Part shown: positions 12,521-25,160 of the stretch, piece after piece | Layout: every line of letters begins with the position of its first letter | Numbering within the stretch: position 1 is the stretch's first letter | Source of the DNA: Lonicera japonica | Lineage: Eukaryota; Streptophyta; Magnoliopsida; Dipsacales; Caprifoliaceae | Direction of reading: 5' to 3' | NCBI GenBank assembly: GCA_021464415.1 | Contig: CM038467.1 | Coordinates: 8,201,411-8,265,410, forward strand | Length of the DNA: 64,000 bases | Made by a program: the position numbers and the translations under genes | The notes under the pieces: generated by a model | What the model saw: the letters and a program-made list of their open reading frames with translations, nothing else | Told to the model about the DNA's origin: nothing | Database searches by the model: none

Positions 12521-12699
12521 CTTGTTGGTGTCCTTCCCTGTGAGATTCTTATACCAGCTGCAAATGTGCCTGCAAGGTTAGAAGTCTCTAACATGGGCAC
12601 GGCATCGTAGATAAAAATGCTGTAACCATATATAGTGGAAGTGTGGTTAAGGCCATAGCTCCCTAAAGGAAGAGAGGGAGGCCACTTGATTCGGTTGAC

Positions 12700-14370
12700 A
12701 CTCACCTAAAGAAGAAGAGGAGAAGTAAGGCACAAACTGATCCATTAATCATCAATGAAGAGAATCCCTCTCATGAGATTATATTTGATTATAGTTATGT
12801 CCATTGATCAGTAGTGGAGGACGTTCCGATGTGTGAAATGATTCCAGAAAACAAATAAATCTCAATGGATTATAAGAGGGCATATGAGTTTATGGAAAGA
12901 TCTTACATATATATTAATGATATATTTGCATACAATATTGCTCAAGAAATCATAGAGCACGATGATGCCGAATCTCGTTTTGTTGTAGAATGTCAACAAA
13001 TAGCAGATTAGCCTAAATGAAAATAAGCAATCCAGGCATAACTAAATTCTTTAGCAAAGAAATAGGTATTTAGTCCGGTAGTGCTAACTCCACTAAATGT
13101 AGAGCCTGTAGGATATAAATGGGTCTTTGTTAGAAAGCGTAACAAGAAAAATGAAGTCCTAAGATACAAGGCTTGACTTGTGGTACAAGCTTTCTCACAA
13201 CGCCCTGGAATTGATTACGAAAATATATGATCTCCTGTAATGGATGTTACAACATTCCGCTACTTAGTTAACTTGGTTGTTTTTGAATGATTGAAAATAT
13301 TCAGATATATATATATATATATATGAAAATGCCTAATGGCCTTACATTACTCAAGTCAAGTGACTCTAAATTATAGAGTGTGTTTGCAATTTGGTTAAAA
13401 CGCTCACTTTACGGATTAAAACAATGTAGACGGATGTGCTATACCTATCTAAGTGATTACTTGATTGAAAAATGATATAAAAACGATAAATTATGCCCAT
13501 GTGTATTCGTAAAGAAAATAAGTTACAGATTCACAATTGTAGCTGTATATGTTGATGATATGAACATAATAGGTACTCTTAAAGAAATAAAAGAAACTGC
13601 GAACTACTTGAAACTCGAATTTAAGATGAAGGATTTTAGAAAAGTTCGATTATGTCTAGGTTTTAAACTAATACATCGAGTTTATATAATATTAATCCAT
13701 CAGTCTGCGCATGTCCAAAAAATACTCAAGTGATTCAACATGGACAAAACGCATCCTGCTAGCACTTTCATGATCGATCGAAAATTTGGATTCAAAAAAA
13801 TATCCATTTCGTCCAAAGGAATATGATGAAGAAGTGTTAGGAGCTAAAATTCCATATCTAAGTGCAATATGCGCATTATTGTAATGGCTTAATGTATTTG
13901 ACCAGACATAGCATTCTCAGTAAACTTGTAAACTTGATTTACCTCAGTGCCAACACACGTCACTAGAACAGTATCAAAAATATTTTTTGATATTTAAAAA
14001 GAACCATTGACTTGGGACTGTTCTTTCCTTATAGAGAGGCAAAAGGAATTGCAGATAGCACAGTAATTTCTAAAGTAAATCTTGATGTTGAAAAAGCCAC
14101 CCCCTACATTGAAACCCTAAATGATTTTTTGGTTGGTTTTGCTGATACTAGGTACATCTCTTATCTGTGTTAAGGTCGTTTCTAAATTGGTTATGTATTC
14201 ACTATTGGAAACACGACAATATTTTGGAGATCAACCAAGCAAACCCTTGTGACTACCTTCTCGAACCACTCTAAAATCATCGTTCTACATAAGGCAGTTA
14301 CTGAGTGTATATGGTTAAAGGTTATCATTACACATATTCGAGGGACTATTAGTTTAAGTTCTAAATAAGG
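12700..14370 (+). pseudogene. Degenerate Copia pol (reverse transcriptase to RNase H)
   Basis: Conceptual translation across stops and shifts gives PVGYKWVFVRKRNKKNEVLR (near 13110), FSQRPGIDYE (near 13190), SLYGLKQ (near 13410), VYVDD (about 13545-13560, the catalytic box) and RNase H pieces up to 14320. The order matches Copia RVT_2 followed by RNase H. Many stops (for example TGA after KA near 13173) show it is dead. No LTRs could be defined. Confidence 0.75.
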
Positions 14371-16618
14371 CAATTCCTTAGTGTATAGAGTTTCACTTAA
14401 GGACCAAAGCTCTCGAGAGTATGTGTATTCGATTTAAGCGTTGTTTTCGTATACCAAAATCTGGAGGATAGGTGCCAGAGCTCCTTCAGTGAGCTCTAGA
14501 GGTCCATGGTCGACCAATATGTCAGAGTAAGTGCAGACGGCATAAGTGACAGCCACCAACTCTACTAGAGCCACATAACTGCCCTCAATTTCATTAAATG
14601 CACCGAAATACCAGGATAAGTAAAATCAGAGTTGATGATGATTAAGGATGGCTCTGGACCTGCCCTGCATGTTCTCTTACATGCTTTCCCTCTCTATAAT
14701 ATATGTACGGAGCATTTACTTATCTCAATAACCAAGCTTTTACTACAGAATTAAACAAAGAAATGAAATACAAAAAGAAAAAGAGAGATCCAAAGTGTAA
14801 TCAAGTTCTGAGAAATCTAGAACTCCTCAAACTATAGCACTGTGAGATAAAATAGCTAGGGAGACAACATTTAATTGTAATAAAAACTCATTCGTTATAA
14901 TATAAATCAATCCCGAGCTCATAGCTATGTTTTACAAGAGGATGGTTAACTCCGTAATAGATAGTTTGGTCTGTAGTACTAATCTTGTATAATTAGAGTT
15001 TTGGTCTATACTATTGTTATTTATAAAGACGCCCTGAGCTCAAGGGTTCCTTCACAAAGGATGAGTAGGCCTTACAACAGAAAAAGTCAAACCTCTTATA
15101 TAATTGCTATAGTCCATTTTTGTCGATTGTTTGAGTGGTTCATTACATCGTTGGTTTGTCGTCCACATTGTCAGCTCCTCAAAATCCCCATTTACTAAAC
15201 CAATTATTATTGACTGTGTAGTAAATCATATATTCTAGATTTTTACACTAACAATAATCTTTTTATTTTAAAAAAAGAGCTTACAATAATAAAATTGAAA
15301 AATCAAAATCCAATGGAGCTTTAATAGCCACGAAAATTGAAAATCAAACCTTATATAATAGTACTATAAAGTTTAACATGCCAATGCATGTACACGTTTA
15401 TGCACATGGATATTTAAGTTAAAATGAAAAATAATAATTAAATGTTGAAATAACTCAACTGTAAAATTTAGTAAATAAAATGTAGGAAAAATTATGATTA
15501 GTGTACCATGTCGTTTTAACATAAAATGCAAGGGCAAATTATGATGTGTATACGACGTCGTTTTGACATGAAACGGAATGACAAAATGTGAGAGAGGGAA
15601 AATGGAGATCTTCTAGAATCGAGCCTTATATAAATCTTTCAAAACCCTAAACTGGCAATTCCTCTTAACTCTGGCGATTGCGATCAATTATCTATCGACG
15701 AACTCTGGGTGAATCCATTCTGGAAATCACTATAAACTCTGGGGAATCCAGTCTTGTTACTTAGTGTAATTTCGATCTCAATTCATGAATTTAACTTTCG
15801 TGCTACTTGTTATCGATTGCTTATGAAATTGGATCATCTGTTTAAATTTTAAAATTCATGTTTATCTAAAACATATAACGACAATAATAGGAATTGTTTG
15901 ATTTAGATGATATGGGAAACAATTTGGCCTCTACATATCTAATTCTTTAGATTAGATAAATAGATAGATTAGATGCAGCAATTAATAGCCGTGTTTTTTT
16001 CTTGTTTCTATCAATATGAAAAGTTTAAAGAAAAATGCAAGATGAAGATGAAGTATACCGGTGTAGAAGTGCTTCTATGTGGTATCCTTTTGATAAGACT
16101 TGAGTTGGTGATTTCTTTGTTTGGAGTAACAATAAAAAGAATGTATAGTTTGTTTTGTTACCGTTCGTAATTATTCTGTTGAGTTTAATGAAGTTCAATT
16201 TTTACCAAAAAAAGAAAAAGAAAAGATGATGATGATGATGAAGTGTGTTCGTGATAATATCAAGCGAATGCCACATAAATACATAAATTACTTGATTCAG
16301 ACCATATGGCCAGCAATTCGGCTCAAGTTGCCTAATTGGTTGCTCTCTACCGCGTCTTCCCTATTAGGACATTTGATAGAATTGGACTCTGGATCTTTGA
16401 TTTTTTTCAGAATTTGTAATATTTAATTTATTCTTTATTTGTTTATGTTGTCAACAATTATTGTGGGCCTTTTAAATTTAAATTTATACAATTTTATTAA
16501 ATATTATTTCCAATAGTAAATAAAACTTTATAGCTTAAGTTATAATGTCAATAAATTGTATATATAAGACACTTTAAAAAGGCACCGAACGATGTTAGTA
16601 ACTTGATTTCTTTTGTTT
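14371..16618. other. Intergenic stretch, nothing firm recognised
   Basis: It contains possible leftovers of the Copia element up to about 14950 and an isolated TATA-like ATATAAAT with a CT-rich sequence near 15630-15720 that resembles a plant promoter and leader. No downstream coding exon could be joined to it. A (GAT)n run lies near 16226. Confidence 0.4.
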
Positions 16619-17279
16619 TGTTAAACAGTGATATGGAAGAATTGAGAAAGATCTTTGAAAGGAACAATGTGGCTAAAGAAGTACCATGAAAACTGAGGGA
16701 AAATATGCAAAAATGCATACTACGCGAAGGGGGAATCCTCCTACTGTCCTCGGATATCGAGATATTCGCATAGCTCACCAGCTAGGAGTATTGGGGTGTG
16801 AGGGCTTTCAAGTTGACATATTTGACTTAAATGTTGCTAGCATTGAAGATACTAAAAAAAATGGATTTGACAGAGGTCCTCATCCCGACAAGGCAACAAA
16901 ATATCCAATTTGATGGTTACGGGACTGGGATTTAGTCACTAAGCTAAACTGTTTCAATAAATATTGATATTCACACCCCATTCTTGAAGATGATGGCTCA
17001 AAATTGCTTGCGTTTAGACGCTTAGTAAAGTTCGAAGTATTTTATATATCCAAATTGGTAAAGAATCGGGGGGAGAGATAGAAGAATGAGGAAAATAAAC
17101 GATTATTAAAGGCAGTGAAGAAAGCTCTTGGTCTTGACGTTCAAGAAGTTAATGATAAAGAAACTGAGCATGGTGAGCAACATGTGGAACAACTTAATGA
17201 AGGCAATGGGGATCTAATTAACGAGGAAGAAGTAGGGCAATCTGAACAACATGTGCAAAATGATTTGGAGAGCAATTAA
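16619..17279 (+). pseudogene. Unidentified broken coding remnant
   Basis: Several adjoining frames look coding. They are MEELRKIFERNNVAKEVP (16634-16687), then an open stretch with AHQLGVLGCEGFQVDIFDL (16719-16913), then an acidic tail with KKALGLDVQEVNDKE (17087-17279, ending in a stop). They are linked by frameshifts and stops. I do not recognise the family. The composition is less AT-rich than the flanks, which favours former coding sequence. Confidence 0.35.
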
Positions 17280-17304
17280 GCTTTTAACAGCTGGCACTGT
17301 AAAA

Positions 17305-17762
17305 ACATGTAGGAATTTATACTTTTGAAGTGGGCTTTTAACATGTACGTCACGTCCTGCCATTTTAGAGGCTTACAAAAGGTTCCAGAACCTACAGGAA
17401 TATGCCAAGTAAACGGAATACTTCTAGAAGCTTCTAGAAAGTGTATATATTTTATATGTAAAGGAATAATCTAGATTAGTATGGAAAACCTAGAATATCC
17501 CGGAGAATTCGATTATAATAAATCTCCATCATCCATTGAGGAGGTGGATAGCCTATAAATAGGGACGACCATCATTTGTATATCCATCCAAGTCTTGTAA
17601 ACTCTCTCCAAGCATAATACGAGTTACCATACTTTTCTTTTGCTCTCGTGTAATCACCTTCTCTCTTTTTCAGTTAAGGCTTACTTAGTTACTCATTCGA
17701 GGCCGGGTCTAGGAGAGTGCTAAATGTCACACGAGGTCTAGATAAAGTCTAACCCCGTGACA
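17305..17762 (+). mobile_element. Solo-LTR-like promoter sequence
   Basis: The stretch contains CCTATAAATAGGGACGACC (near 17550-17570), a strong TATA box. A CT-rich leader follows, and it ends ...CCCCGTGACA, a common end of Gypsy-type LTRs. The 8-mer ACATGTAG occurs at both margins (about 17304-17311 and 17758-17765), but the implied left end is not TG, so the exact borders are uncertain. No internal retroelement genes adjoin it. Confidence 0.4.
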
Positions 17763-18904
17763 TGTAGCTTTAGAAACAAGTTGATGCACTATTAGAAAAG
17801 TGCTCGCAAGTAATACTTTTGATTCTATTTATGTTAGTAAAATGAACCTAGAGAAGTTGAATTCTTGTTTCTGTTGGTAATGTTGTTGCTTCTGTTTGAA
17901 CTGGTACTCTGAACATTGTTTTTTTTTCTTTGTTCCACCAAAAGAAATGGTAAGAGATACTTCTTAGTATAGACAAATTCATAGTTTGCTTGTTATTGTG
18001 TGTTTATTATTTCCAGATCTGTTTATTATGCTTAGAGAATTTGCTTTATGTTTTTCTTAATGAATCTAACAGTAAGCCGACTATATGATTTGTACGTTGG
18101 GTTCTCCCAAATTCAATCGTAAATAATTTAAGCATGCTCAATCCCAACTTTTTTTTAAAACATTGCTCTATCCCAAACTTGGCCCTCAAAAAAAAATAAG
18201 CTTTACATTCTCAAGCGCCGGGCCATATTTTTAACGGGCTTCGGGCCCAAATTTGGGCTGAGTCGTATAAGAAAAGGATCCATGCTAACTTCAGAAAAAA
18301 ATAATGCCTCAACAGTAAGTTATTGATACAAAATAAATAAATAAATAAATAATGAAAAAACAAATAAAAAAAGGAATATTTATATGATAATAAGCAATTG
18401 TTTTTTTTTCTTAAAAATGTATAAGAAATAATGAATTATGTGACTAAAATTTAGGATATAATTTTTGAATGGTTAATAGTGCCTTAAAAGGGTTACGGCC
18501 TGGTCACTTAATATAGTCGAGCCTACTTTCTCATTTCCTTTATGATGCATTTAACTAAGGGTGACAATCGTGCCATGTTACGTGGCTTCGTGTTACATGG
18601 TTGACATTATTAGAGAAGTCAACACTAACCCAAAATGATTAACTAATTGTGTTAAAATTTTCAACCCTAACCCGACCTATTTATTAATCGTGTTATAGGG
18701 TTGACCCGTTTACTGAAATATTAAAAGTCATTCTAAATGAATTTTATCACACCAAAATAAACATAGTTAAATTATATACCATCAAATTATAACTAAAGGT
18801 TTAGAATTTGCACTTAAAATGGCAAGAAATTATAATATACATCATGTTGCATAAATTGGGAGTGCATGTGAGTGTGCTACTTTCGGGAAGCTTAGTTATA
18901 GAAT
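17763..18904. other. Intergenic, with a partial hAT-MITE-like stretch
   Basis: Near 18556-18730 the sequence AAGGGTGACAATCGTG starts a run of CGTG/GTGTTA motifs typical of non-autonomous hAT elements, but a matching second end with a target duplication was not found. No gene was seen. Confidence 0.3.
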
Positions 18905-19565
18905 CGTTCAGTTTCTAGTACGCGTTGGTTAAATATTGTTTCCTTTTTCTACAGTTGTAATGTTGAAAGGTCAATGTTCTTTATTTAAAATATACTATAT
19001 TCTTTTGGCAGTTTGAACGGCATGCAGGTTTACATACTAGACCAAAAGAAAGAAAGCTGAAGAGAGAAAGACATGAGCTTAAGTGTCTAAAGGTGGTGGA
19101 ATTTCGATGGTTTGTTGTTGGAACAACAGATGTTGAGCTTGTCGTCTCTCTACTTGAGAATTCTCCGCATCTTGAAAAGATAAGTATAGACACTAAGAGT
19201 CCACAGACTGTGAAACCCCTTCGGGAATTAGGATGGATGGGAAGAGACGTGCTGCTAGAGAGGTAGGGAGGTACCAAGCAAAGATACACTCTCCACGGGC
19301 AAAATTAATCCTACCATGATCCACCACCAACCCCACTAGGAGGGGAGCCTTTTCAGTGTAATACTACTTGGTCCTGGAAATTAAGTTTTAAGTTTTTTGT
19401 TATTTTGTTAGTTGGACCTTGTGGTAGTAGTGATTTATGGATTCTCTCCTTTTTTTTGTTATTTCATTGCTTTATTATTACCTTGTGGTTATGGTGATTA
19501 ATGGATTCTTTTCGCAAAACTATAAGTAGAATGCCAGAATCCGTTTATGCAGGAACTTGAGTGGT
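18905..19565 (+). pseudogene. FBD-domain fragment of an F-box gene (copy 1)
   Basis: The plus strand encodes HELKCLKVVEFRWFVV, then DVELVVSLLENSPHLEKIS, the FBD domain core. Related residues follow in another frame to about 19310. It matches the last exon of the intact F-box gene at 44413-46089. No F-box or LRR part precedes it, so it is a truncated copy. The flanking DNA is shared with 41405-42005. Confidence 0.75.
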
Positions 19566-19849
19566 GTCTTATGTTTATTTTTTCTTTTAATTTTTTCTAA
19601 AAAAGAGAACTTATGGGCTACCATTAGTTTACTGTTCTTTTTTGGAATGTCACCACAATAAACTTTTTCTTTTCCCAAAAGATTGCAAATGGCAGATGCA
19701 CTAAACAAACCCTTCCTAACCAACATGGGAAACTATGCAACAAAAGAAATCCGAAACCAAAATAACTTCATGGTAAACAATATTCTAAACGATTTTGTTG
19801 GAATATTATATTACACTAGAACACATAGAAAGTCATGGACAATTGATTT

Positions 19850-21130
19850 TTCCTTGCGAGATGGGGAGTATTGCACATGTAAGAATTCAAGAGGCGCAAA
19901 GTAGTTGTAATTTGGCACTGGGATATATCGTAATCTGGCTTGCACAATCTTTTGCCTCCAATATGGTCTAATCCAAAATTGGGAGGGATGATCTTAATAT
20001 TGCGAGTATCAATAAATACCTTTTCAAGACACCGGGCATTCTTAAATAAAGAGAATGGCATCTTAACGTCCGTTGCACCCCTGCGAAATTGAAGCAATTC
20101 CACCCCCTTTTAAGGCTTTTTGGCAACAAACATTTTTCACACTGCACTTCCCTTTTTTCTGTAAAATACTTGCCCAATTGAATTGCCTAAACCACAAAAG
20201 TAAGACAAATAAATAGGAGTGCTCATTGGAACCCGTCAACACGAAGAATCAAAAACAATCAACCTACTTACATGAGTTCGGTTGGGTTTATTGATCTATA
20301 GGTTAGTCCTGGTTCAAGAAATCTAACAATGACACTGCTGTATTAAATCAAAACCAATAATTTTACCGGTAAAATAAAAGTACTCACCTGCACCATAAGT
20401 TTGTACAACACCGGCCAAGCGGTTATCAAGGAAGTGCAACAAAGGATGCCATTGTTGTGCCCTGCCGCCAATCTCAACTCCAATTGCTTGAGATTCGCAA
20501 GTGTAGGAAATTCTGGAAAAACGCCACATGGTTGAAAAATAGCAATAAAGATGAAGATAAAATCATAAAACACAATTCTCGTATCTTTATTTTGCTATAA
20601 AACTAAAAAAAACTAAAAAAAAAATATATGTTTCACTTTATTACCTCATCAACTATGTTCAGCGTAAGCATTTGTATTCCTGAGCAGAAATGAGAAGTCG
20701 GCATCAAGATTGGGAGTATTGTCAAATTTGAGTCTTGATGTTTTTGGTCCAAAGAATGTTACTGATATAAGATTTAAGGCATATAGATTGGAAAATCATT
20801 CAAACTAGGGCACTTGGCCATCTCTAATTGTTTCGAGTTTAGTGATGCACTATAAACAAATTGACCCACCCACCAGAGATTTCGAGCTTGAAACACACAA
20901 AAAATCAACAGAGGGGCATGTTTACGAACAACAAATTAAAAACCTGATGTTTGGACCACCAAGAATCTGTACTGGAAAAGGGTAGTAGATTCAACTCCAA
21001 GTCCACCTCAAGCCACTGTATTTTCTTTTCTATTGCAAAGTCAACCCAATGTCGATCAATGTGAGATCTAAAAATTAGGTTTAAATCAAAGTGTAATGTG
21101 AAGTTTGTTGCGCTCACCGATCCACGCACA
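19850..21130 (-). pseudogene. Decayed F-box/LRR/FBD gene
   Basis: Reading down the minus strand there is an LRR-region piece, HWVVDFAIEKKI-like (literally HWVDFAIEKKIQWLEVDLEL, near 20970-21060). It is followed by a stretch with FPEFPTLANLKQLELRL (20340-20540), then an FBD piece, VKMPFSLFKNARCLEKVFI (near 19960-20070). The order matches exons 2, 3 and 4 of the intact F-box gene. The F-box itself is missing, and stops and gaps separate the parts. Confidence 0.65.
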
Positions 21131-21179
21131 CGCTACTATGCGCTGACATCCCTTATTTATATACTCATTTTGATTTACC

Positions 21180-21800
21180 ATCGGCTCTTATACCAGTTAT
21201 TATTCTTTAAACCCAGGGTATTGACTGGCGCTCATCGGCACATAAGTTAGCCTGATACCAGTTGTTATGCTCACCACCGACACATAGGTTAGGCCCAGGG
21301 TACTGATTGGCCCACCGATCCACTGAGCTTTGATTCCAGTTGTTATGCGCACCGACACATAGGTTAGGCCCAGGCTACCGACTGGGCCCACCAGTTTGCG
21401 CATATAGTAACGATATTATCCTCAACTTAAAAACCTTTAGGCCACAAGTGTGGAATTTTATCTTAAAAGACTCTTGTTACTATGTGATGACACTTCCTTA
21501 CTTATATACCTATGTTGAGTTTTACAATTTTTTCATTTGGGATTAATGGTTTGAGCCAACCAATCTCAACAAACTCTACCATGGATTAAATCAGTCTACT
21601 TTTCACTCCAACTTGGACTAATTCCGATTCACTTTGGCTCCACCTGAACTTATTCTATCTACATCGGATCCACCTTTAAACTATCCATATAGATCACCAC
21701 TCAACACCATCCACACAATCATCCACTTTTGGTCAATGCACATTTTAAAGTACACAAAATTCACCTTACTAAAAGAACCTGGACAACCATTTGACAGTAT
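21180..21800 (-). mobile_element. 3' end of a Copia-type element: internal tail plus LTR
   Basis: On the minus strand an internal stretch with repeated GGTGGA motifs runs into TGTTGAGATTGGTTGGCTC (21580-21562), which looks like an LTR start. The LTR body contains CTTTTAAGATAAAATTCC. The same arrangement occurs in opposite orientation at 23190-23690, so two copies form a large inverted repeat. No genes remain. Confidence 0.5.
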
Positions 21801-21816
21801 CTTAGTGAATGGTTAG

Positions 21817-22205
21817 CTCAAATTATTGATCATACATGAAAAAGTTGTATAACTCAATAAGAATTAGTAAGTAGGGTAGTATCACCACATAATAACGAGA
21901 TCTTTTAAGATAAAAGTCCACACATCTGACCCAAAGGTGTTTAAGTTAAGGACAACATCATTACTATGTGCACCACCCGGTGGGCTCAGTCGGTATCCTG
22001 GGTCCAACCTATGTGCCAGTGAGCACAATAACTACGTTAAATAGGTATCCCTGCAATATAGGACTAATCTCAACAATCCACTATATGCACAAAAATTGAA
22101 TTAAAGCCTATGTGCCAATGAGCACAATAACTGCGTTAACTAGGTATCCCTGCAATGTAGGACTAATCCTTACAATCTAGTATATGCACAAAAATTGAAT
22201 TAAAA
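21817..22205 (+). repeat. LTR copy with a local tandem duplication
   Basis: A plus-strand copy of the same LTR (GAAAAAGTTGTATAACTC, then CTTTTAAGATAAAAGTCC) reaches to about 22040. After it, a segment of about 90 bp (CCTATGTGCCA ... ATGCACAAAAATTGAATTAAA) occurs twice in tandem (about 22008-22105 and 22106-22205). Confidence 0.45.
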
Positions 22206-22674
22206 ACCCTAAAGTTGTTTTATGTTTTAAAATTTTAATCTCTCTAAAGTTCAAAAATCTCTCTCAAAACATGTAAAAAAATCCTTTATCCTATGAGTCT
22301 TTTTATATAAAAGTATAGAGAGCAACTCCCTTTAAAAAAATGTTAAAAATATTTAAAATAAATTATTTTGTGATAAAAATATGCTTACCAGTTTCAAAGG
22401 TCGAAGCAATCCAACACTAAAAAAATGTAACGATCTAAAATTAAAAATTTAAATTTTGAACCCTTAGAAAAACTAGACCGATCCACATCATAAATATGTG
22501 TACCAGGCCACCCTTTCATCAAAATTTTTCATCCACTCATTTGACGATGGCTATCGTAAACATGGCAATGGACATTAGTTTTAGTTAAAAGGAGCCACAC
22601 ATTTTAAAGGAAGGAGACGCGGCTTTGTTTTTTTAAAATCCGGGCATTTGACTTTTGTCTTTTGTCTTTCGTCG

Positions 22675-22676
<2 letters not shown>

Positions 22677-22752
<76 letters not shown>

Positions 22753-22788
22753 GTATTATTAGTATTATTATTATTATTATTATTATTT
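22677..22788. repeat. (TTA)n microsatellite
   Basis: About 110 bp of ATT/TTA trinucleotide repeats with a few TTAG interruptions. Confidence 0.95.
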
Positions 22789-23189
22789 AATTAAATCTTT
22801 TTATTTTATTTTCTTTTTGCTTTTATTTTTTGCCATGTCAAATTCATTTGAATTCTGATTCAACCAAAATTTTTAAAGTAACTCTAAGAACATATTAAGA
22901 ACATAATTCTTAAGTTTTCCCATTAATTCAGTTCGCCAAAACCTTATAAACACAAGAAAAACACCAACAAAAATAGTTCGACCCAAAAGGTTTTTCTAAA
23001 AACACCACTTAGGAAATTGAATTCTAATGACAATGCTCACCATATTTATCTCAATGTAATCTTTTAATGTATCGCTTCAGTAGCTTAACTTGCTTGTAGT
23101 TCTTCAAATTTAATCTTGAACTACTCCAACAAATTCAAGTAAACATGTTTTTGTCGAAAGAATAAAGCCAACAAAGACTTTATATATAT

Positions 23190-23690
23190 ATATTTAAGGT
23201 GTTGAGTTAGACTCGAAGAAGTCAAGGTGGAGTTATTATAACCTACGTACACCGGGATATTGTCAAAGTGGTTGTACAAGTTCCTCGAATAAAGTGAAAT
23301 TGGTGTATCTCGATATGTGCATTGACCAAAGATGGACAATCATGCAAACAGTGTTGAGTGGTGATCTATATGGATAGCTCAAAGGTGGATTCAAAGAGGA
23401 CTAAGGTATAGGTCTAGGTGGACCGGTGTTAGTCCAAGGCGAAGCCAAATGTGGACTGGTTTGATTCAAGGTGGAGATTATTAAGAATTGTTGGCGAAAA
23501 CTATTGATCCTACATGAAAAAATTGTAGAACTTAATAAGGAATAATAAGTAGGATAATGTCACTATATAGTAACAATGCCTTTTAAGATAAAACTCTATA
23601 CTTATGTCCCAAAGGTATTTAAGTTTGTGACAATATCCTACTTATTAATCCTTGTTCGTTGTGCAAATCCAAGAATATTTTATTAAACCA
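23190..23690 (+). mobile_element. Second Copia 3' end, inverted relative to 21180-21800
   Basis: The region includes TGAGTGGTGATCTATATGG (near 23353), found reverse-complemented near 21690. A purine run, CAAGGTGGAG (about 23467-23476), precedes an LTR-like stretch with GATCCTACATGAAAAAATTG. The purine tract followed by the LTR gives the orientation. Coding sequence is absent. Confidence 0.45.
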
Positions 23691-24724
23691 TTACTTATAC
23701 AGTTTTTTCCATCTTTGACAAAGAATGTTAGTGGTGACACTACCCTACTTATTAATCTTTGTTCATGGTGCAAATCCAAGAATAATTGATTAAACCATTA
23801 CTTATACTTAGGCCTTTTATGTCTCAATAACACTCCCTAGAAATCTGCCATTACTAATTTGGTGTAACATAAGCCGATCACAAATGTTATTAACATCCAA
23901 TCTATTGGTTATACCTCCAAATCCTGCCAAGCACTAAATCATTAATTTCTTGCAACATATTCGAGTTATTAATGTCCAAGCGATTGGTTATGAGTTTCCA
24001 CAACTTTTTTCATCTTTGAAAATGAATGTTGGTGCTTACTGCTTCCTTAATTGTTACGATAATGTCATCTGGCAATTTGCTAATATGATCCACCAACAAA
24101 ATATGTTTGCTATTTACACAGGATATTGTAAAAATATGGCTTCAAAGAAATAGAGATATAAATAAATATTGTGTTGTATTTTAAGAATCTGTATAAAGAG
24201 GTAGAGTCCAAGTAAAAGAGAAAAAAAGTATAAGGAGAGTCTCACGTTAACTGGCAATTGATTAAGGGGGCTACTATTGACACACACCATTTAACTCACT
24301 AACACTCCATATCTCTCTAACACTCCATAGGTACATTTTCACTCTTCCTAACACTCCGCCACTCCACCACTCCATATTTAATTTTAAGATTAATTAACAT
24401 TAATCTAAAAAACACTCCACTCTTACTCTCTACCACTCCACTCTCCTTCATCTTCAATCTTCTTCTTTCACAAATCAACACATTTCCATTTAGCATTTTT
24501 TTGAATTCTGGTTGGAATTAAGCATTCCATTCTCTCTAAAATTCAAAAAAACAAATCACACCACTCACTCTACAAATCTCATCTTCAATCTTGGTCTACT
24601 AACTTTTTTTTAACAATCTAGTCGTTCCACTCTTTTTCTCTTGAACTTTTTCGTTATTGGTTAAAAAAAGTTTAATTGGTGCACACACCATATCAAAAGA
24701 AAATTCTGCCATGGATGAAGGTTT

Positions 24725-24931
24725 ACTCGGTTCTTAGGAACCGAGTGTTGTTCATCATACTCGGCCGAAAGGAACCGAGTAAAGCACTAGTCACTCGGTC
24801 CTAAGGAACCGAATGGAATTGAAAAAATAACCCAAAGCCTAACTCGGTTCCTTAGGACCGAGTAAGCTGTACTTTACTCGGTTCCTTAGGACCGAGTAAG
24901 CTGTACAACACTCGGTTCCTAAGGACCGAGT
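24725..24931. repeat. Array of six 22-bp palindromes, mainly at 34-bp spacing
   Basis: Six units of the form ACTCGGT...(A)CCGAGT lie at 24725, 24759, 24793, 24842, 24876 and 24910. Start-to-start distances are 34, 34, 49, 34 and 34 bp, that is a 22-bp near-palindrome plus a 12-bp spacer in four of five cases. The last two spacers are nearly the same (AAGCTGTACTTT, AAGCTGTACAAC); the others differ. The stems are kept while the centre varies (TTCTTAGGAA, TCCTAAGGAA, TTCCTTAGGA). Unit 2 is the most diverged and unit 3 has lost its last G. Each could form a hairpin or cruciform, or bind a dimeric protein. Confidence 0.9.
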
Positions 24932-25117
24932 AAACATTCTTCGTGTTTTATTTCTGTTTTTTTATTTTTTTTGCGTTCTTTTGTATCCAATGATTTATAA
25001 ATGAAAGGAAACATAAAGGAATAACAAGAATATAAGTATCCTACTTCTATTGGAGATGAATGATGATTTGGATGGTGGTAGGAGCAACAATGATGGAGGT
25101 GGTGGCGGCAATGGTGG

Positions 25118-25123
25118 TGGTGG

Positions 25124-25160
<37 letters not shown>

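Noticed and set aside
17305..17765. ACATGTAG 8-bp repeats as a hAT target duplication
   Set aside because: The sequence between them has no inverted ends; the TATA/LTR-like content fits a solo LTR better, with borders left open.
24725..24931. CRISPR-like look of regularly spaced palindromes
   Set aside because: The genome is plant nuclear, there are no cas genes, two spacers are nearly the same and the repeats vary. It is reported as an element-internal palindrome array instead.
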